Shown here piece by piece: positions 16,671-25,322 of a stretch of DNA of 64,000 nucleotides (the stretch's first letter is position 1; every line of letters starts with the position of its first letter). The stretch covers positions 174,667 to 238,666 of the forward strand of contig NZ_BMVL01000002.1 of the NCBI RefSeq assembly GCF_014650695.1, written 5' to 3'. The stretch is from Streptomyces avidinii (GTDB lineage Bacteria > Actinomycetota > Actinomycetes > Streptomycetales > Streptomycetaceae). The position numbers and the translations under genes were made by a program. A model generated the notes under the pieces. The model saw only the letters and a program-made list of their open reading frames with translations. It did not search any database and was not told the DNA's origin.

Positions 16671-17413
16671 GGCAACCGCGCCTGTCCAGCGTCATCGAGC
16701 GACGCCTTCTGGTGAACTACCGGGTCGCCCCGGATGCCGCGGCACGCCTGCTTCCGGAGCCGCTGCGCCCGCAACTGGTGAACGGCCACGCGGTAGCGGG
16801 CATCTGCCTGCTGCGGTTGGGAAGCGTCCGGCCGGTCTGGGCGCCCAGGGCCTTCGGACTGCGGAGCGAGAACGCGGCGCATCGTATCGCCGTCGAGTGG
16901 GACGGGCCGGACGGCGTCGAGACGGGCGTCTACATCCCTCGTCGCGACACCGCCTCGCCGCTCAACGTCTGGGCCGGCGGCCGCGTCTTCCCCGGCGAAC
17001 ACGGCCGCGCCGATTTCGAGGTGCACGAGACGCCCGGCCAGGTGCGCGTCGCCTTCGCGACGCGGGACGGCGACACCCGGGTGGACGTCACCGTCGAGCC
17101 GTCCGACGAGCTGCGGGGCAGCGAGCTCTTCGCCGACCTCGCCGAGGCCTCCCGCTTCTTCCAGGAGGGGGCGAAGGGCTACTCGGCCACCGGTTCCGGC
17201 CGCCACCTGGACGGCATGGAACTGCACACCGACGCCTGGCACGTGGAAGCCGGCCGGGTTCGCTCCGCCGCATCGTCCTTCTTCGACGACCCGGACCGCT
17301 TCCCACCGGGCAGTGCGACCCTGGACTGCGCCCTGGTCATGCGCAACGTTCCCGCCGGCTGGCGCCCGCTCCCGGCCATGGCCGCCGACCGAGGTCTTCC
17401 ACTCGCCGGGTGA
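16667..17413 (+). CDS. DUF2071 (YqjF-like) family protein
   Basis: A 248-residue protein of the DUF2071/YqjF family, recognised from the opening ERRLLVNYRVAPDAAARLLPEPL, GICLLRLGSVRP and YIPRRDTASPLN. These are beta-rich acetoacetate-decarboxylase-fold-like proteins with no established reaction. It is translationally coupled to the upstream ArsR regulator, so its expression should follow relief of ArsR repression. ArsR-DUF2071 pairing recurs in actinobacteria as I recall, which supports a shared inducible function. Confidence 0.85.
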   Translation: MRQPRLSSVIERRLLVNYRVAPDAAARLLPEPLRPQLVNGHAVAGICLLRLGSVRPVWAPRAFGLRSENAAHRIAVEWDGPDGVETGVYIPRRDTASPLNVWAGGRVFPGEHGRADFEVHETPGQVRVAFATRDGDTRVDVTVEPSDELRGSELFADLAEASRFFQEGAKGYSATGSGRHLDGMELHTDAWHVEAGRVRSAASSFFDDPDRFPPGSATLDCALVMRNVPAGWRPLPAMAADRGLPLAG

Positions 17414-17505
17414 AGCACCCGCCGCACGGCAGGCGCACCGCCCCCGGAAGCGGCGGTGCGCCGCCGGCGCCGGCCTTCACGGCGCCGGGTCCCGGTCGCT
17501 GAGGG

Positions 17506-17781
17506 TCAGGTGTGCAGGCGGCTGTTGGGGCCGTCCTGGTCCCCGGCCGTCTCGTCGTTGAACCAGTAGTCGCCGGCCGCCAGGTACCGGAACGAGTGGA
17601 CGCTCTCCATGGGCAGCGCGACCGTGACCGCGCGCTTGCCGTCCTTGCGCGCCTTGAGGGTGTGGACTCCTGGCTGCCAATCGTTGAAGTCACCCACCAC
17701 GCTGACCGGACCCGGCGGAATGTCCGCGGGGAGGATGAAGGTGACCTCGGTGCGGTCCTTCTTCAGCGTGCGTTCCAGCAT
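17506..17781 (-). CDS. isoamylase early-set (CBM48-like) small protein
   Basis: A 91-residue single-domain protein with the CBM48/AMPK-beta-like signature: VTFILPADIPPGPVSVVGDFNDWQPG (VxGxFNxW), HTLKARKDGKRAVTV and YWFNDETA. Such domains bind glucan chains; free-standing copies occur beside glycogen genes or alone in Streptomyces. Start at 17781 (MLERTLKKDR) rather than the longer frame to 17850, because TCAGGAGCC precedes it. It is not next to any glycogen enzyme here. Function likely carbohydrate binding, by family. Confidence 0.82.
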   Translation of the reverse strand: MLERTLKKDRTEVTFILPADIPPGPVSVVGDFNDWQPGVHTLKARKDGKRAVTVALPMESVHSFRYLAAGDYWFNDETAGDQDGPNSRLHT

Positions 17782-17902
17782 GGGGCAGGCTCCTGACGGC
17801 GTCAGCGGATGGGTACACCGCCCATCGTCGGGGGCAGACCCGCCGACCAACCGCCGACCCGGCCGCCCACCGTCCCGGCATCACCCACCCACCACATTCG
17901 GT

Positions 17903-17939
17903 GACACAAATGGTGCGAGATGTCACATTCTGTGTCAGC
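17903..17939. promoter_or_regulatory. cluster of TGACA/TGTCA dyads
   Basis: GTGACA (17903-17908) is complemented by TGTCAC (17923-17928), and TGACACA (17904-17910) by TGTGTCA (17933-17939), so one left arm can pair with either of two right arms. The cluster lies about 120 bp upstream of the CBM48-like gene and may be an operator. Confidence 0.45.
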
Positions 17940-18063
17940 CTGGCCCGAGGAAGCCCCAGACCCACTCGTCGACACACGTGCCCGGAAGAGCTCAGGCGGG
18001 GCCGCGGGGACGGGCCGCGCGAGGAAGAACGCCGACCCGACCCGCCGTCACACCCCCCGCACG

Positions 18064-18103
18064 CAGGACCCGGCCGGGGCCGTAGTCACCCGGCCGGGTC
18101 CTG
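18064..18103. terminator. strong terminator hairpin
   Basis: A 15-bp stem (18064-18078 with 18089-18103, core GGACCCGGCCGGG) and 10-base loop, 38 bp past the lipase stop on the minus strand. Confidence 0.8.
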
Positions 18104-18140
18104 TCACGTGTCCCGAAAGACGCACCGCGTCTGCCCGGTT

Positions 18141-19628
18141 TCACTCCGGGTAGGTGAACTCGTCCGCCGGGCTCGCGGGGGACGAGTAACCGTTCGAGAG
18201 GACGGTGACGTTGACGGTCGCGGGCTTGCCCAAGCCGATGGTCGGCTTGGGTGCCGTGACGAGCAACTGCTCGGGGGCGCAATCGACGAGCTCCGCGAGA
18301 TTGTCTCCGAAGTAGACCTGGGGGTCCGGGGCGAAGTGGATGCCGCTGATCTGGACTTGCTCGCCGGCCCGGGCACTGTCCGGGCTGATGCCTGTGACCG
18401 CCACGGCGGCGGGGCCGCCGTAGGCGAACTGGCCGCGCGGGACGGCCGGGGAGGTACCCAGATTGCTGGTGACCCGGACGTCGACCACGCCGACGCCCTC
18501 GGGTGCCCAGGCAATCATCACATCGTCGCGGATGACGTACTGCTTGGAGCTCGGCACCGTGCCGAAGTCGACCATGACACCCTGCCCCAGCCCGCTGCCG
18601 ACGATCTCGATCGGCGTACCGGCCGCGCCGACGGGATCCACGAGAGCCACGACCGGACCCGGCTGCACGTCAGGCGCGCCGAGGAGACCCAGATAGGTGG
18701 AGTTGGAGTGCTGGAAGTCCACCTGGCCCATGAAGTCCTGGAGCGACTGCTTCACCACGTTCCGGTCGACGGGGTCGTAGCTGCTGTTCAGCGCGTCGCA
18801 TTTGCCCGGCTGAACGTAGACGTTGGGACCGGGGAGGGCGACGAGCGCCGAGATGACGGCTTTGACGTAATCGGTCGCCGCCGGGCCCGGATCGGGGTAC
18901 CACTGCTTGGTCGCCCCGAGGTTGTTCCAGGCCTGCGGCACCATGTCGTTGCTGTTGTAGTGGCGCTCGTTCGCCTGCCACTCCAGGGAGTCGACGTAGG
19001 CCGCGAATTCCGCTCCGCCGGCGGTGGGGGCAGCGAAGGTGTGCAGCTCGAAGTTCGGTTTCCCGTTGGGCCAGGTGAGCGTCTGGAGGTAGGGGGCGAC
19101 CATGGTCGCGATGCAGCCGCCCAGGCTGTGGCCGGTCACGTACACCGTCGGGTTCGGTTGCGCGCGGCCCAGGGCGGTGATGAGCGCCTGCGCCAGGGTG
19201 ACACCCGCCGTGCTCATGGTGACGACCTCGGTGAATGCCTTCATCGCTCCCTTGGAGACCGAGACCGGGGACGGCATCCCGATGAGGTTGAACGGGACCA
19301 CTGTGCCGACGTCCAGGTCCTCCAGCAGATCGGTCACGCTGCCGACGGTGCCGCGGATCACCACCGCGAACGCATTGGAGCCGTCGGTGTTCCTGGCCAG
19401 GTAGGCCATGTTGGCGTTGCCCGGACTCACCCCGACCCATGAGAGGACCCATGTGCCCCGGGTCCCGAGCGAGGTGTCGGCCAGTTGCTGGTTGATGCCG
19501 AGGATGATCCGGGTGCTCTGTTCGGCAACGGTCTCGCCCGAGGGGCGCGGGGTGGCGGCGGTCGCCGCGATCGCGGAGAGCGTCATGGTCACTTGCGGGA
19601 CGGTCGGCTGGTTCACGTCGGTCGCCAT
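18141..19628 (-). CDS. class 3 lipase with C-terminal IPT/TIG domains
   Basis: A 495-residue protein. Residues ~75-290 form a lipase class 3 domain: AFAVVIRGT, nucleophile elbow VTGHSLGGCIATMV, and an Asp/His end region (SNDMVPQAW). Residues ~325-495 hold two IPT/TIG immunoglobulin-like repeats (VDPVGAAGTPIEIVGSGLG and ISPDSARAGEQVQISG). There is no signal peptide: the N terminus is polar (MATDVNQPTVPQ). Secretion must therefore be non-classical, or the enzyme acts inside. ATG 19628 is set by GAGGAG. A terminator follows the gene. Reaction by family: ester hydrolysis of lipids. Confidence 0.88.
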   Translation of the reverse strand: MATDVNQPTVPQVTMTLSAIAATAATPRPSGETVAEQSTRIILGINQQLADTSLGTRGTWVLSWVGVSPGNANMAYLARNTDGSNAFAVVIRGTVGSVTDLLEDLDVGTVVPFNLIGMPSPVSVSKGAMKAFTEVVTMSTAGVTLAQALITALGRAQPNPTVYVTGHSLGGCIATMVAPYLQTLTWPNGKPNFELHTFAAPTAGGAEFAAYVDSLEWQANERHYNSNDMVPQAWNNLGATKQWYPDPGPAATDYVKAVISALVALPGPNVYVQPGKCDALNSSYDPVDRNVVKQSLQDFMGQVDFQHSNSTYLGLLGAPDVQPGPVVALVDPVGAAGTPIEIVGSGLGQGVMVDFGTVPSSKQYVIRDDVMIAWAPEGVGVVDVRVTSNLGTSPAVPRGQFAYGGPAAVAVTGISPDSARAGEQVQISGIHFAPDPQVYFGDNLAELVDCAPEQLLVTAPKPTIGLGKPATVNVTVLSNGYSSPASPADEFTYPE

Positions 19629-19963
19629 GCTCGCTCCTCGGAGAACACCCGATCCGGCCGGAGCAGGTTCGCCTCCAAGCTACTTTTCGCCGGGGAATCC
19701 CGACGGGAGGCGGGTCCGGGGTTCACGCCATCGGGCCAGCAGCCCCTGGGGCTGTTCCTGTTCGGGCCCAGGTCCTCAGGTGGTCGGGGGCCGCTGGGGA
19801 TGTGCGCGCGCCGGAACGGATGCGGCGTGGCCTGCTTGACCGGACGGGCCGCCGCCTGCAAAGTCAGGATGCGACACCGCAGCAGCGCCAGCTGACTCTG
19901 CCGACCGGTCCCGCCCGTCCACGCACGGCAGACCGGCCCTTGCATCCGGGAGCGGCTGAACCG
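19629..19963. other. intergenic region, divergent promoters
   Basis: About 335 bp between the lipase (minus) and the GAP-family gene (plus). The forward frame here extends the downstream gene but has no conserved content or start signal. No other feature seen. Confidence 0.55.
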
Positions 19964-20608
19964 ATGGTCCTCGACCTGGTTGTGATCGGTACGGCCATCA
20001 CCCTGGGTCCTCTGCACAACAGCGCCTTCATCCTGCTGCTCTCCTCACGGCGCGGTGTCCGTCAGGGCCTGGCGTTCCTGTTGTCGTGGCTGGCCAACCT
20101 GCTTGCGGTGATCGCCTGCGTGATGCTGCTGACCGGCGGCCAGCCGCCGGCCCGTCACAGCGTGCCCTCGACCGCCGCGATCGCCGCCAAACTCGTCATC
20201 GGCGTGGCACTGGTGCTGTACGGCGCGCACCGGCACCGAAGGCCGCCCCGCCCGCACGGCCCGCCGCGCTGGGCAGCTCGGATCGACGGCGCATCCCCGG
20301 CCACGGCAGCCGCGCTGGCATGGCTGCTGCAGCCCTGGGCGCTGGTCGGTGCCGGCGCCGCGACCGCCGTCGACGCGGACCTCTCCACCCTCGCCGACTG
20401 GCTCGCGCTGGCCGCCTACTGCCTGCTGGCCACGCTCAGCCTCGTCGTCATGGAGATGTACGCGTTCTCGGCGCCCGCGCGGGCGAACGCCCGGTTGAAC
20501 GCCCTGCGGAGCTGGCTGGAGCAGCACCAGGAGCAGCTGATCGTCGTGCTCTCCCTGCTCGCCGGCCTTTGGCTGACGGCCCGGAGCGTCTACCAGCTGA
20601 TCGTCTGA
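19964..20608 (+). CDS. GAP/Sap-family membrane protein
   Basis: A 214-residue integral membrane protein with about six hydrophobic segments: VLDLVVIGTAITLGPLHNSAFILLL, GLAFLLSWLANLLAVIACVMLL, AAIAAKLVIGVALVLYGA, ALAWLLQPWALVGAGAA, LALAAYCLLATLSLVVMEMY and LIVVLSLLAGLWLTARSVY. The opening fits the GAP (Sap, sulfolipid-1-addressing/peptidoglycolipid exporter-associated) family. I start at MVLDLVV (19964); the longer frame upstream is polar and unlike the family. In mycobacteria such proteins aid lipid export; here the role is unknown. It lies next to a scarred region. Confidence 0.75.
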   Translation: MVLDLVVIGTAITLGPLHNSAFILLLSSRRGVRQGLAFLLSWLANLLAVIACVMLLTGGQPPARHSVPSTAAIAAKLVIGVALVLYGAHRHRRPPRPHGPPRWAARIDGASPATAAALAWLLQPWALVGAGAATAVDADLSTLADWLALAAYCLLATLSLVVMEMYAFSAPARANARLNALRSWLEQHQEQLIVVLSLLAGLWLTARSVYQLIV

Positions 20609-20874
20609 CACGTCCGGCCCCGGCGGCGGCACCCGCGCCCCTGGGGCCTGCGGGCTCCGGTGGGAGCCGTGGGCTCTTCGCATGGTGGGTACACAGCCGC
20701 GTGGGGCGGAGCGGGGGCCGGGTCGGACTCCCGACAGCTACCTCGCCGGTCTCCACCTGCGCGCCTCGGTGATCTGGATCAAGGACCTCACCAGGACCAC
20801 CCGATGATCACGACTGGATATGCCCCTGGCTGACGCGCTGAGGTGCCGGACGCCAAGGGCGGGCAGGAGTTGAG

Positions 20875-21666
20875 TCAACGGTCCACCAGCCCTTGACGCG
20901 GGGCCTCACCCGTGGATTCCGCGTCGGTGTCGTCGGTGCCGACCGGGCCGCGGGGAAGCATCCGGTCCAGCCACTTCGGCAGCCACCAGTTGGTCCGGCC
21001 GAGGAGTGTCATGGTCGCCGGTACCAGCACCATGCGTACGACCGTGGCGTCGATGAAGATCGCGGTGGCCAGGCCGAGCCCGAACATCTTGGTGGAGGGG
21101 TCCTCGGCGACGGCGAAGGACAGGAAGACCGCCACCATGATGAGGGCGGCCGACGTGATGATCCGGGCGGTGCCCGCGACCCCCTCCACGATCGCCGTGC
21201 CGTTGTCGCCGGTGCGCACGTACTCCTCGCGCACGCGCGAGAGGAGGAACACCTCGTAGTCCATCGACAGGCCGAACAGGATGGCGAAGAGGAACATCGG
21301 GATGAACGACACGATCGGAACCGTCGCCTCCAGCCCGATGAGCGCACCGCCCCAGCCCCACTGGAAGACCGCGACCATGACCCCGTAGGCCGCGCCGATG
21401 CTCAGCAGGTTCAGCAACACCGCCTTGAGCGGTACGACGACCGAACGGAAGACCAGCATCAGCAGCAGGAACGAAAGCGCCAGCACGGCGGCGACGAACA
21501 CCGGCAGGCGTTCGCTGGTGCGTCGGCCCACCTCGGAAAGGCTCGCGGCGGCGCCGCCTACGTGGGCCCTGGCCGGGCCGTGCCCGATCGCAGCGGGCAG
21601 CACCTCGGTGCGCAGCCGGGCGATGGTGTCGGCCGTGGCGGCCCGGGTACCGACCGGGGCTGGCAT
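20875..21666 (-). pseudogene. MMPL-family transporter, truncated (C-terminal third)
   Basis: The frame encodes 263 residues equal to the end of an MMPL/RND-type transporter: TIARLRTEVLPAAIG, RLPVFVAAVLALSFLLLMLVFRS (TM), FIPMFLFAILFGLSMDYEVFLLSRVREEY (the GxxxDY signature), ITSAALIMVAVFLSFAV and NWWLPKWLDRMLP. Full MMPL proteins of this type are ~700-750 residues; the first six-TM half and first periplasmic loop are missing. Upstream the minus strand is antisense to a response-regulator gene starting at 21704. No ribosome site precedes the first ATG. I read this as a deletion or recombination scar. Confidence 0.8.
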
Positions 21667-21703
21667 GTCGAAGCCGAACTGCCGAGAGCGAGGAGCGAGA
21701 GCG

Positions 21704-22366
21704 GTGTCCATTCGCGTCCTCGTCGCTGACGACCAGACGATCATCCGCACCGGGTTGCGGATCATGCTGAACGCCCAGCCCGGCATCGAGGTGGTCGGCG
21801 AGGCCGCCGACGGGCGGGAAGCAGTACGTCTGGCCCGCGAACTACGCCCCGACGTCTGCCTGTTCGACATTCGCATGCCCGTACTCGACGGGCTCGAGGC
21901 CACCCGGCTGGTCGCCGGCCCGGGCGTCGCCGACCCGCTGGCCGTGGTCGTCATCACCACGTTCGACCTCGACGAGTACGTCTACGGCTCACTGCGTGCC
22001 GGCGCCCGCGGATTCCTCCTCAAGGACACGGGACCGGACCTTCTGGCGCAGGCCGTACGGTCGGCGTCCGAGGGTGAGGCGCTCATCGCGCCCAGCGTCA
22101 CCGTCCGCCTGCTCCAGGCATTCGCGGACCTGCCCGCCGGCCGGCCTGCAGCCCAGCCGGTCTCCCCCGTCACCGCCCGCGAGGAGCAGGTGCTCCTCGC
22201 CGTCGCTCGCGGCCTGACCAACACCGAGATCGCCGATGCACTGCACATCAGCCTCAGCACGGTGAAGACGCATCTGGCCAGCCTGATGGCCAAACTCGGC
22301 GCCCGCAACCGGGTCGAGATCGCGATGTGGGCCTACGAAACGCGCCGTATCCTCCCCGGAACCTGA
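21704..22366 (+). CDS. NarL/FixJ-type response regulator (orphan)
   Basis: A 220-residue response regulator. Receiver domain with acidic pair Asp9-Asp10, phosphoacceptor Asp55 (CLFDIRMP), Thr in VVITTFD and Lys in FLLKDT; then a LuxR HTH (VTAREEQVLLAVARGLTNTEIADALHISLSTVKTHL, residues ~150-190). GTG start at 21704 is set by GAGGAG 8 bases upstream. In Streptomyces such regulators normally follow their histidine kinase in an operon, but here the upstream DNA is a truncated MMPL gene on the other strand and no kinase is present. It is therefore orphaned, probably by the same rearrangement. Confidence 0.93.
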   Translation: MSIRVLVADDQTIIRTGLRIMLNAQPGIEVVGEAADGREAVRLARELRPDVCLFDIRMPVLDGLEATRLVAGPGVADPLAVVVITTFDLDEYVYGSLRAGARGFLLKDTGPDLLAQAVRSASEGEALIAPSVTVRLLQAFADLPAGRPAAQPVSPVTAREEQVLLAVARGLTNTEIADALHISLSTVKTHLASLMAKLGARNRVEIAMWAYETRRILPGT

Positions 22367-23627
22367 GCCGGGTGCCGGGCCATGTCCCATGAGTCCCCGC
22401 CCGGACGTCAGTACACCGGTCGGCTCACCAACGGTTCTACAGCGGGGAGGGCTGGACGGCCCGCGGCACGAGAAGTCCGGGATGCCTGGCCGCAAGGACC
22501 GGTGGAACCTCCGCCACGACCCCTACGGCACCCGGCTCGTCTGGCTGCGTGGCCACCGCATGGGCACCTGGGTCGGTCACGGTCCCGTGGCGGTTGCTGT
22601 CATCGACCGCGACCCCGTTCGGCAAGCCGGCCGGGGACCATGCGGTCCGTGCACAATCCGGTCGCACCGCTGGCTGCGCAGGTGTGATCTGGCAGCGCAC
22701 GTCGGGACGGCGCGATCGTCGGGCCAGAGCCGGGTCAGGGGCCGCGCAGCAGCTGCGCGGCCCTGACCCTGAGCTCCGGTCGATGTCGCCGGACAGGTTC
22801 GGCAACCGACTGTCCCAGGCGGGTCTACTACCAGCACGACCGCCGCCACGATCAGCGGCCTCGTGACCCGCTCGCCCACGTGCCGCCGGACGGAGAACCA
22901 GGAGATGCCGTCGTGCAGGCTCGTGCCGCTGCCGCTCTCCGGGCTCGGGCGGGTGCACGAGCGGCCAGGCCAGTGTCAGAACTGCTGAGCTTCAGGGGTG
23001 TTGTCCAGCCACCACTGGCAGACGTTCCAATGGTTCCCCGTACTGCCCGCGTCGTCGAACGTCACGTCGGCTACGACCGGACCGCTGCAGTTCGGGCTGG
23101 TCGTGTCGTGCATGCTGCACTTGAGGGCGTTGTCCGGCGCAACGGGGTCGATGGCCGCGATAACCGACTTCATGGTGGAAGGCTACGCGATGGTGTCCAT
23201 GCGGATCCGGATCGGATTCAGAGCGAGCAGCACCCCCGGACAGTGTTCATGTCCTCGCCCTGGCAGCGCCGACGCCCCCATGGAGTGCCTCACCCCTGGT
23301 CGGCTTTCCTCGGCGCCCGATGCTCCGGCATCCATCCCGCGCCAAGGCCACCGCACGCATCTACGCGCTCCGGTTCGTGAGTCTGGCGCTCGATGTCCGG
23401 AATACGCAAGCCTCCGCGCCTGGAGTAGTGAACACTCGTGCTCGAGGCTAAAACGGCAGGACGCCACCGCCCTGCCCCGCTTGGGCGAGACAGCCTTGGA
23501 GTCGTGGAAGCCCCCAGCTGACCTCCGTCTCCGTCCCCGGGGGATCGGCACTGTCCCAGCCCGCTCGGACGCTTCGCCCCGGGACTCCGCACAAACCACA
23601 TCGCCACAACACCGAGGAGACCCATCA
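22367..23627. other. gene-poor stretch (1.26 kb)
   Basis: No confidently coding gene. Several frames are open because of G+C content but lack starts, motifs and consistent codon bias. The best candidate is the short minus-strand frame 22976-23173 listed separately. Base composition is a little lower in G+C than the flanks from about 22.9 kb on. It lies in a segment containing several broken genes, so it may be decayed sequence. Confidence 0.5.
22976..23173 (-). CDS. possible small protein or gene fragment
   Basis: A 65-residue frame (MKSVIAAIDPVAPDNALKCS... ending WWLDNTPEAQQF) with natural amino-acid mix, mostly G/C-ending codons and three cysteines. No ribosome site precedes the ATG and I recognise no family. 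It may be a true small gene, or the end of a decayed one. Confidence 0.35.
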   Translation of the reverse strand: MKSVIAAIDPVAPDNALKCSMHDTTSPNCSGPVVADVTFDDAGSTGNHWNVCQWWLDNTPEAQQF

Positions 23628-24146
23628 GTGAGCGACGAGCAGTCCGTTCCACCCATGCCCACCGAACCACCCGCACCCAGCCCCAAGCAGCGGCCTGGTT
23701 GGCTCGTCCCGGTATCGACGGGCATAGCCGGGCTGGTACTCGGCATTGGCTCGACGCTGCTCGTGCAGGCTGCAGGGGGTGATGACGAAGCCGCAAAGAC
23801 GTTCACACTGACGGGCACGGTCGAGGTGATGGGCGACACCAAGGCCGTGGTAACGACCAACTCCGGCTTGTGCGGTGGGACTGGTGGCTACAACGACCTG
23901 AGGGGCGGAGCCTCGGTCACGGTGTACGACAAAGCCGGCCTGATAGTGGGGACCGGCTCTCTGGGCAGCGGCACTGTCAAGGATGCTGCGACGGCGTACA
24001 AGCGGACGTGCCGCTTCGCTGTATCGGTGCCGGATGTGCCAAGGGGCAAAGAGTTCTATCAGGTGGAGGTCAGCCATCGAGGAAAGGTCAACGTCAGCGA
24101 GTCGGATGCGGTCGCGGGCCTGTTCGCGGCATCGATCGGAGACTGA
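23628..24146 (+). CDS. membrane-anchored hypothetical protein
   Basis: A 172-residue protein starting at GTG 23628 with GAGGAGA seven bases upstream. The first 27 residues are Pro-rich and cytoplasmic, then a transmembrane helix ([22 protein letters not shown]), then an extracellular domain of ~115 residues with beta pattern ([55 protein letters not shown]) and two cysteines. The layout is common in Streptomyces small membrane proteins of unknown role. No related neighbour; codon usage is slightly less G+C-biased than in the flanks. Confidence 0.75.
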   Translation: MSDEQSVPPMPTEPPAPSPKQRPGWLVPVSTGIAGLVLGIGSTLLVQAAGGDDEAAKTFTLTGTVEVMGDTKAVVTTNSGLCGGTGGYNDLRGGASVTVYDKAGLIVGTGSLGSGTVKDAATAYKRTCRFAVSVPDVPRGKEFYQVEVSHRGKVNVSESDAVAGLFAASIGD

Positions 24147-24184
24147 GGCGGAGTGCCCCGCACCCGCGGGGATGGTCCCAGGGG

Positions 24185-24341
24185 CGCCCTGGGACCCCCA
24201 GTTCTCCGGCTGGGTCAGCACGGTGAGCTTGGAGCCGGCCTTCTCGCCCGCCACCAGGAGGGTGGTGCGCTTGGACACCGACGACGATGCCTTTCCACCG
24301 GCCCGCTCGATCAGCTCGTTCAGTCGAGGGTTGAGCTCCAT
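24185..24341 (-). pseudogene. BRCT-domain fragment downstream of doxX
   Basis: From an ATG overlapping the DoxX stop (TGATG), the minus strand reads [35 protein letters not shown], here cited as residues ~6-40, which is the BRCT pattern known from NAD-dependent DNA ligase (AGGKVTGSVSKKT, VAGENAGSKL). The similarity stops near 24185, after which the frame is only the antisense of the neighbouring gene. A BRCT domain is ~80 residues, so this is a truncated piece of a ligase-like or other BRCT protein. Confidence 0.65.
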
Positions 24342-24700
24342 CACAGCCTGGTGGCCAGCCAGATGGTCACAGCCGCCGTGATGGTGAGCCCGACGTTGAG
24401 CGCGATCCGTCGGTCTTCGCCGGTCAGGTGGACGGCGATCGCCCCTCCCTGGAGGAGTACGAAGCCGCTGGCCGCGGCCGACGCCAGCGGGAGCGCGATG
24501 CCCGTCAGCGGCGGCAGGATCAGGCCGGTCGCGCCGAGTATTTCGACCGTCCCCAGCGTCCTGAGGACGGGCACGGGCATGCGGTCGACCCAGGACATCA
24601 TCGGCCGGAGCTGATCGCGGCTGCGGATCACCTTCAGCATGCCCGCGTAGACGTAGAAGAGGGCGAGCAGTCCCGCGACGATCCAGTAGGCGATGTACAT
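24341..24700 (-). CDS. DoxX-family membrane protein
   Basis: A 119-residue membrane protein with four hydrophobic segments: [62 protein letters not shown] and [18 protein letters not shown]. The opening plus YAGMLK fits DoxX. DoxX-like proteins are linked to redox or thiosulfate functions in some organisms, unproven here. It follows a cupin gene by 46 bp on the same strand, suggesting an operon cupin-doxX, and its stop overlaps a BRCT fragment start. Confidence 0.85.
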   Translation of the reverse strand: MYIAYWIVAGLLALFYVYAGMLKVIRSRDQLRPMMSWVDRMPVPVLRTLGTVEILGATGLILPPLTGIALPLASAAASGFVLLQGGAIAVHLTGEDRRIALNVGLTITAAVTIWLATRL

Positions 24701-24746
24701 AGTTCCCGTTCATGAGTCATCGGTTCACGGAGACCCGTCGACTGCT

Positions 24747-25241
24747 TCAGTCGAGGTCGGTGGCAGGCTCGGTCGCGTAGCGGCTCATCGCGTCGACATT
24801 CGCCTGGGGCGTCAACGGCCGGCCGCCGGCGAGTGCCCCTTGGAGGTCTCGGAAGTACTGCACGTACAGGTCGGGGGTGAAGGTACTGAGCAGGACGGCG
24901 GGCTGGTCGGTCAGGTTGGCAAAGGTGTGGGGGATACCGGGCGGAACCATCACGAGCGTGCCCGTGGTGGCGTCGCGGTCCTCGTCCCCGACGGTGAACC
25001 GGACGGTCCCGGAGAGGACGTAGAAGCCCTCGTCGTGCAGCCCGTGGCGGTGCTGAGGTGGGCCCTGGGTGTGCGGGGCGAGGACGGACTCGGTGATCGC
25101 GAGGCGGTGCCCCGTGTGGCTGCCGTCCTCCAGGACGCGCATGCGCGTGGTGCCCAGAACGATCGTCTCGCCCTCTCCGGGTCCCACCACCGACAGGGCG
25201 GATCCGGTCCGCGGCTCGCTGTTTCGTGCTTCTTCGGTCAT
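24747..25241 (-). CDS. cupin-domain protein
   Basis: A 164-residue single-cupin protein. Motif 1 is GPPQHRHGLHDEGFYVLSGTVRF (His-x-His, Glu, and the G at the end), and motif 2 is VMVPPGIPHTFANL (His). These are the metal-binding residues of the double-stranded beta-helix fold. Quercetinase-like and other small cupins share this pattern; substrate unknown. The start is ATG 25241 (MTEEARN); GTG 25247 is equally open. It diverges from a LysR gene 82 bp away, the usual arrangement for a regulator and its target, with doxX downstream. Confidence 0.88.
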   Translation of the reverse strand: MTEEARNSEPRTGSALSVVGPGEGETIVLGTTRMRVLEDGSHTGHRLAITESVLAPHTQGPPQHRHGLHDEGFYVLSGTVRFTVGDEDRDATTGTLVMVPPGIPHTFANLTDQPAVLLSTFTPDLYVQYFRDLQGALAGGRPLTPQANVDAMSRYATEPATDLD

Positions 25242-25322
25242 GGTCACCAGTGCACCGCCCGAGCTGCATCAGTGTCCAAGACCTGTTCCGCGGCGCCGAT
25301 ACGCGGTGGGTATCGTTGCAGC

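Larger units (their letters stand above)
17782..18140. other. intergenic region with dyad repeats and terminator
   Basis: About 360 bp with no credible gene. It holds the dyads at 17903-17939 and the terminator hairpin at 18064-18103, described separately. Confidence 0.6.

Noticed and set aside
20729..20807. Peptide ending DLTRTTR before a stop, possibly a gene tail
   Set aside because: Too short and no family recognised; cannot be told from chance.
22389..22766. 125-residue frame in the gene-poor stretch
   Set aside because: No ribosome site, no family and mixed composition; kept only as part of the gene-poor note.
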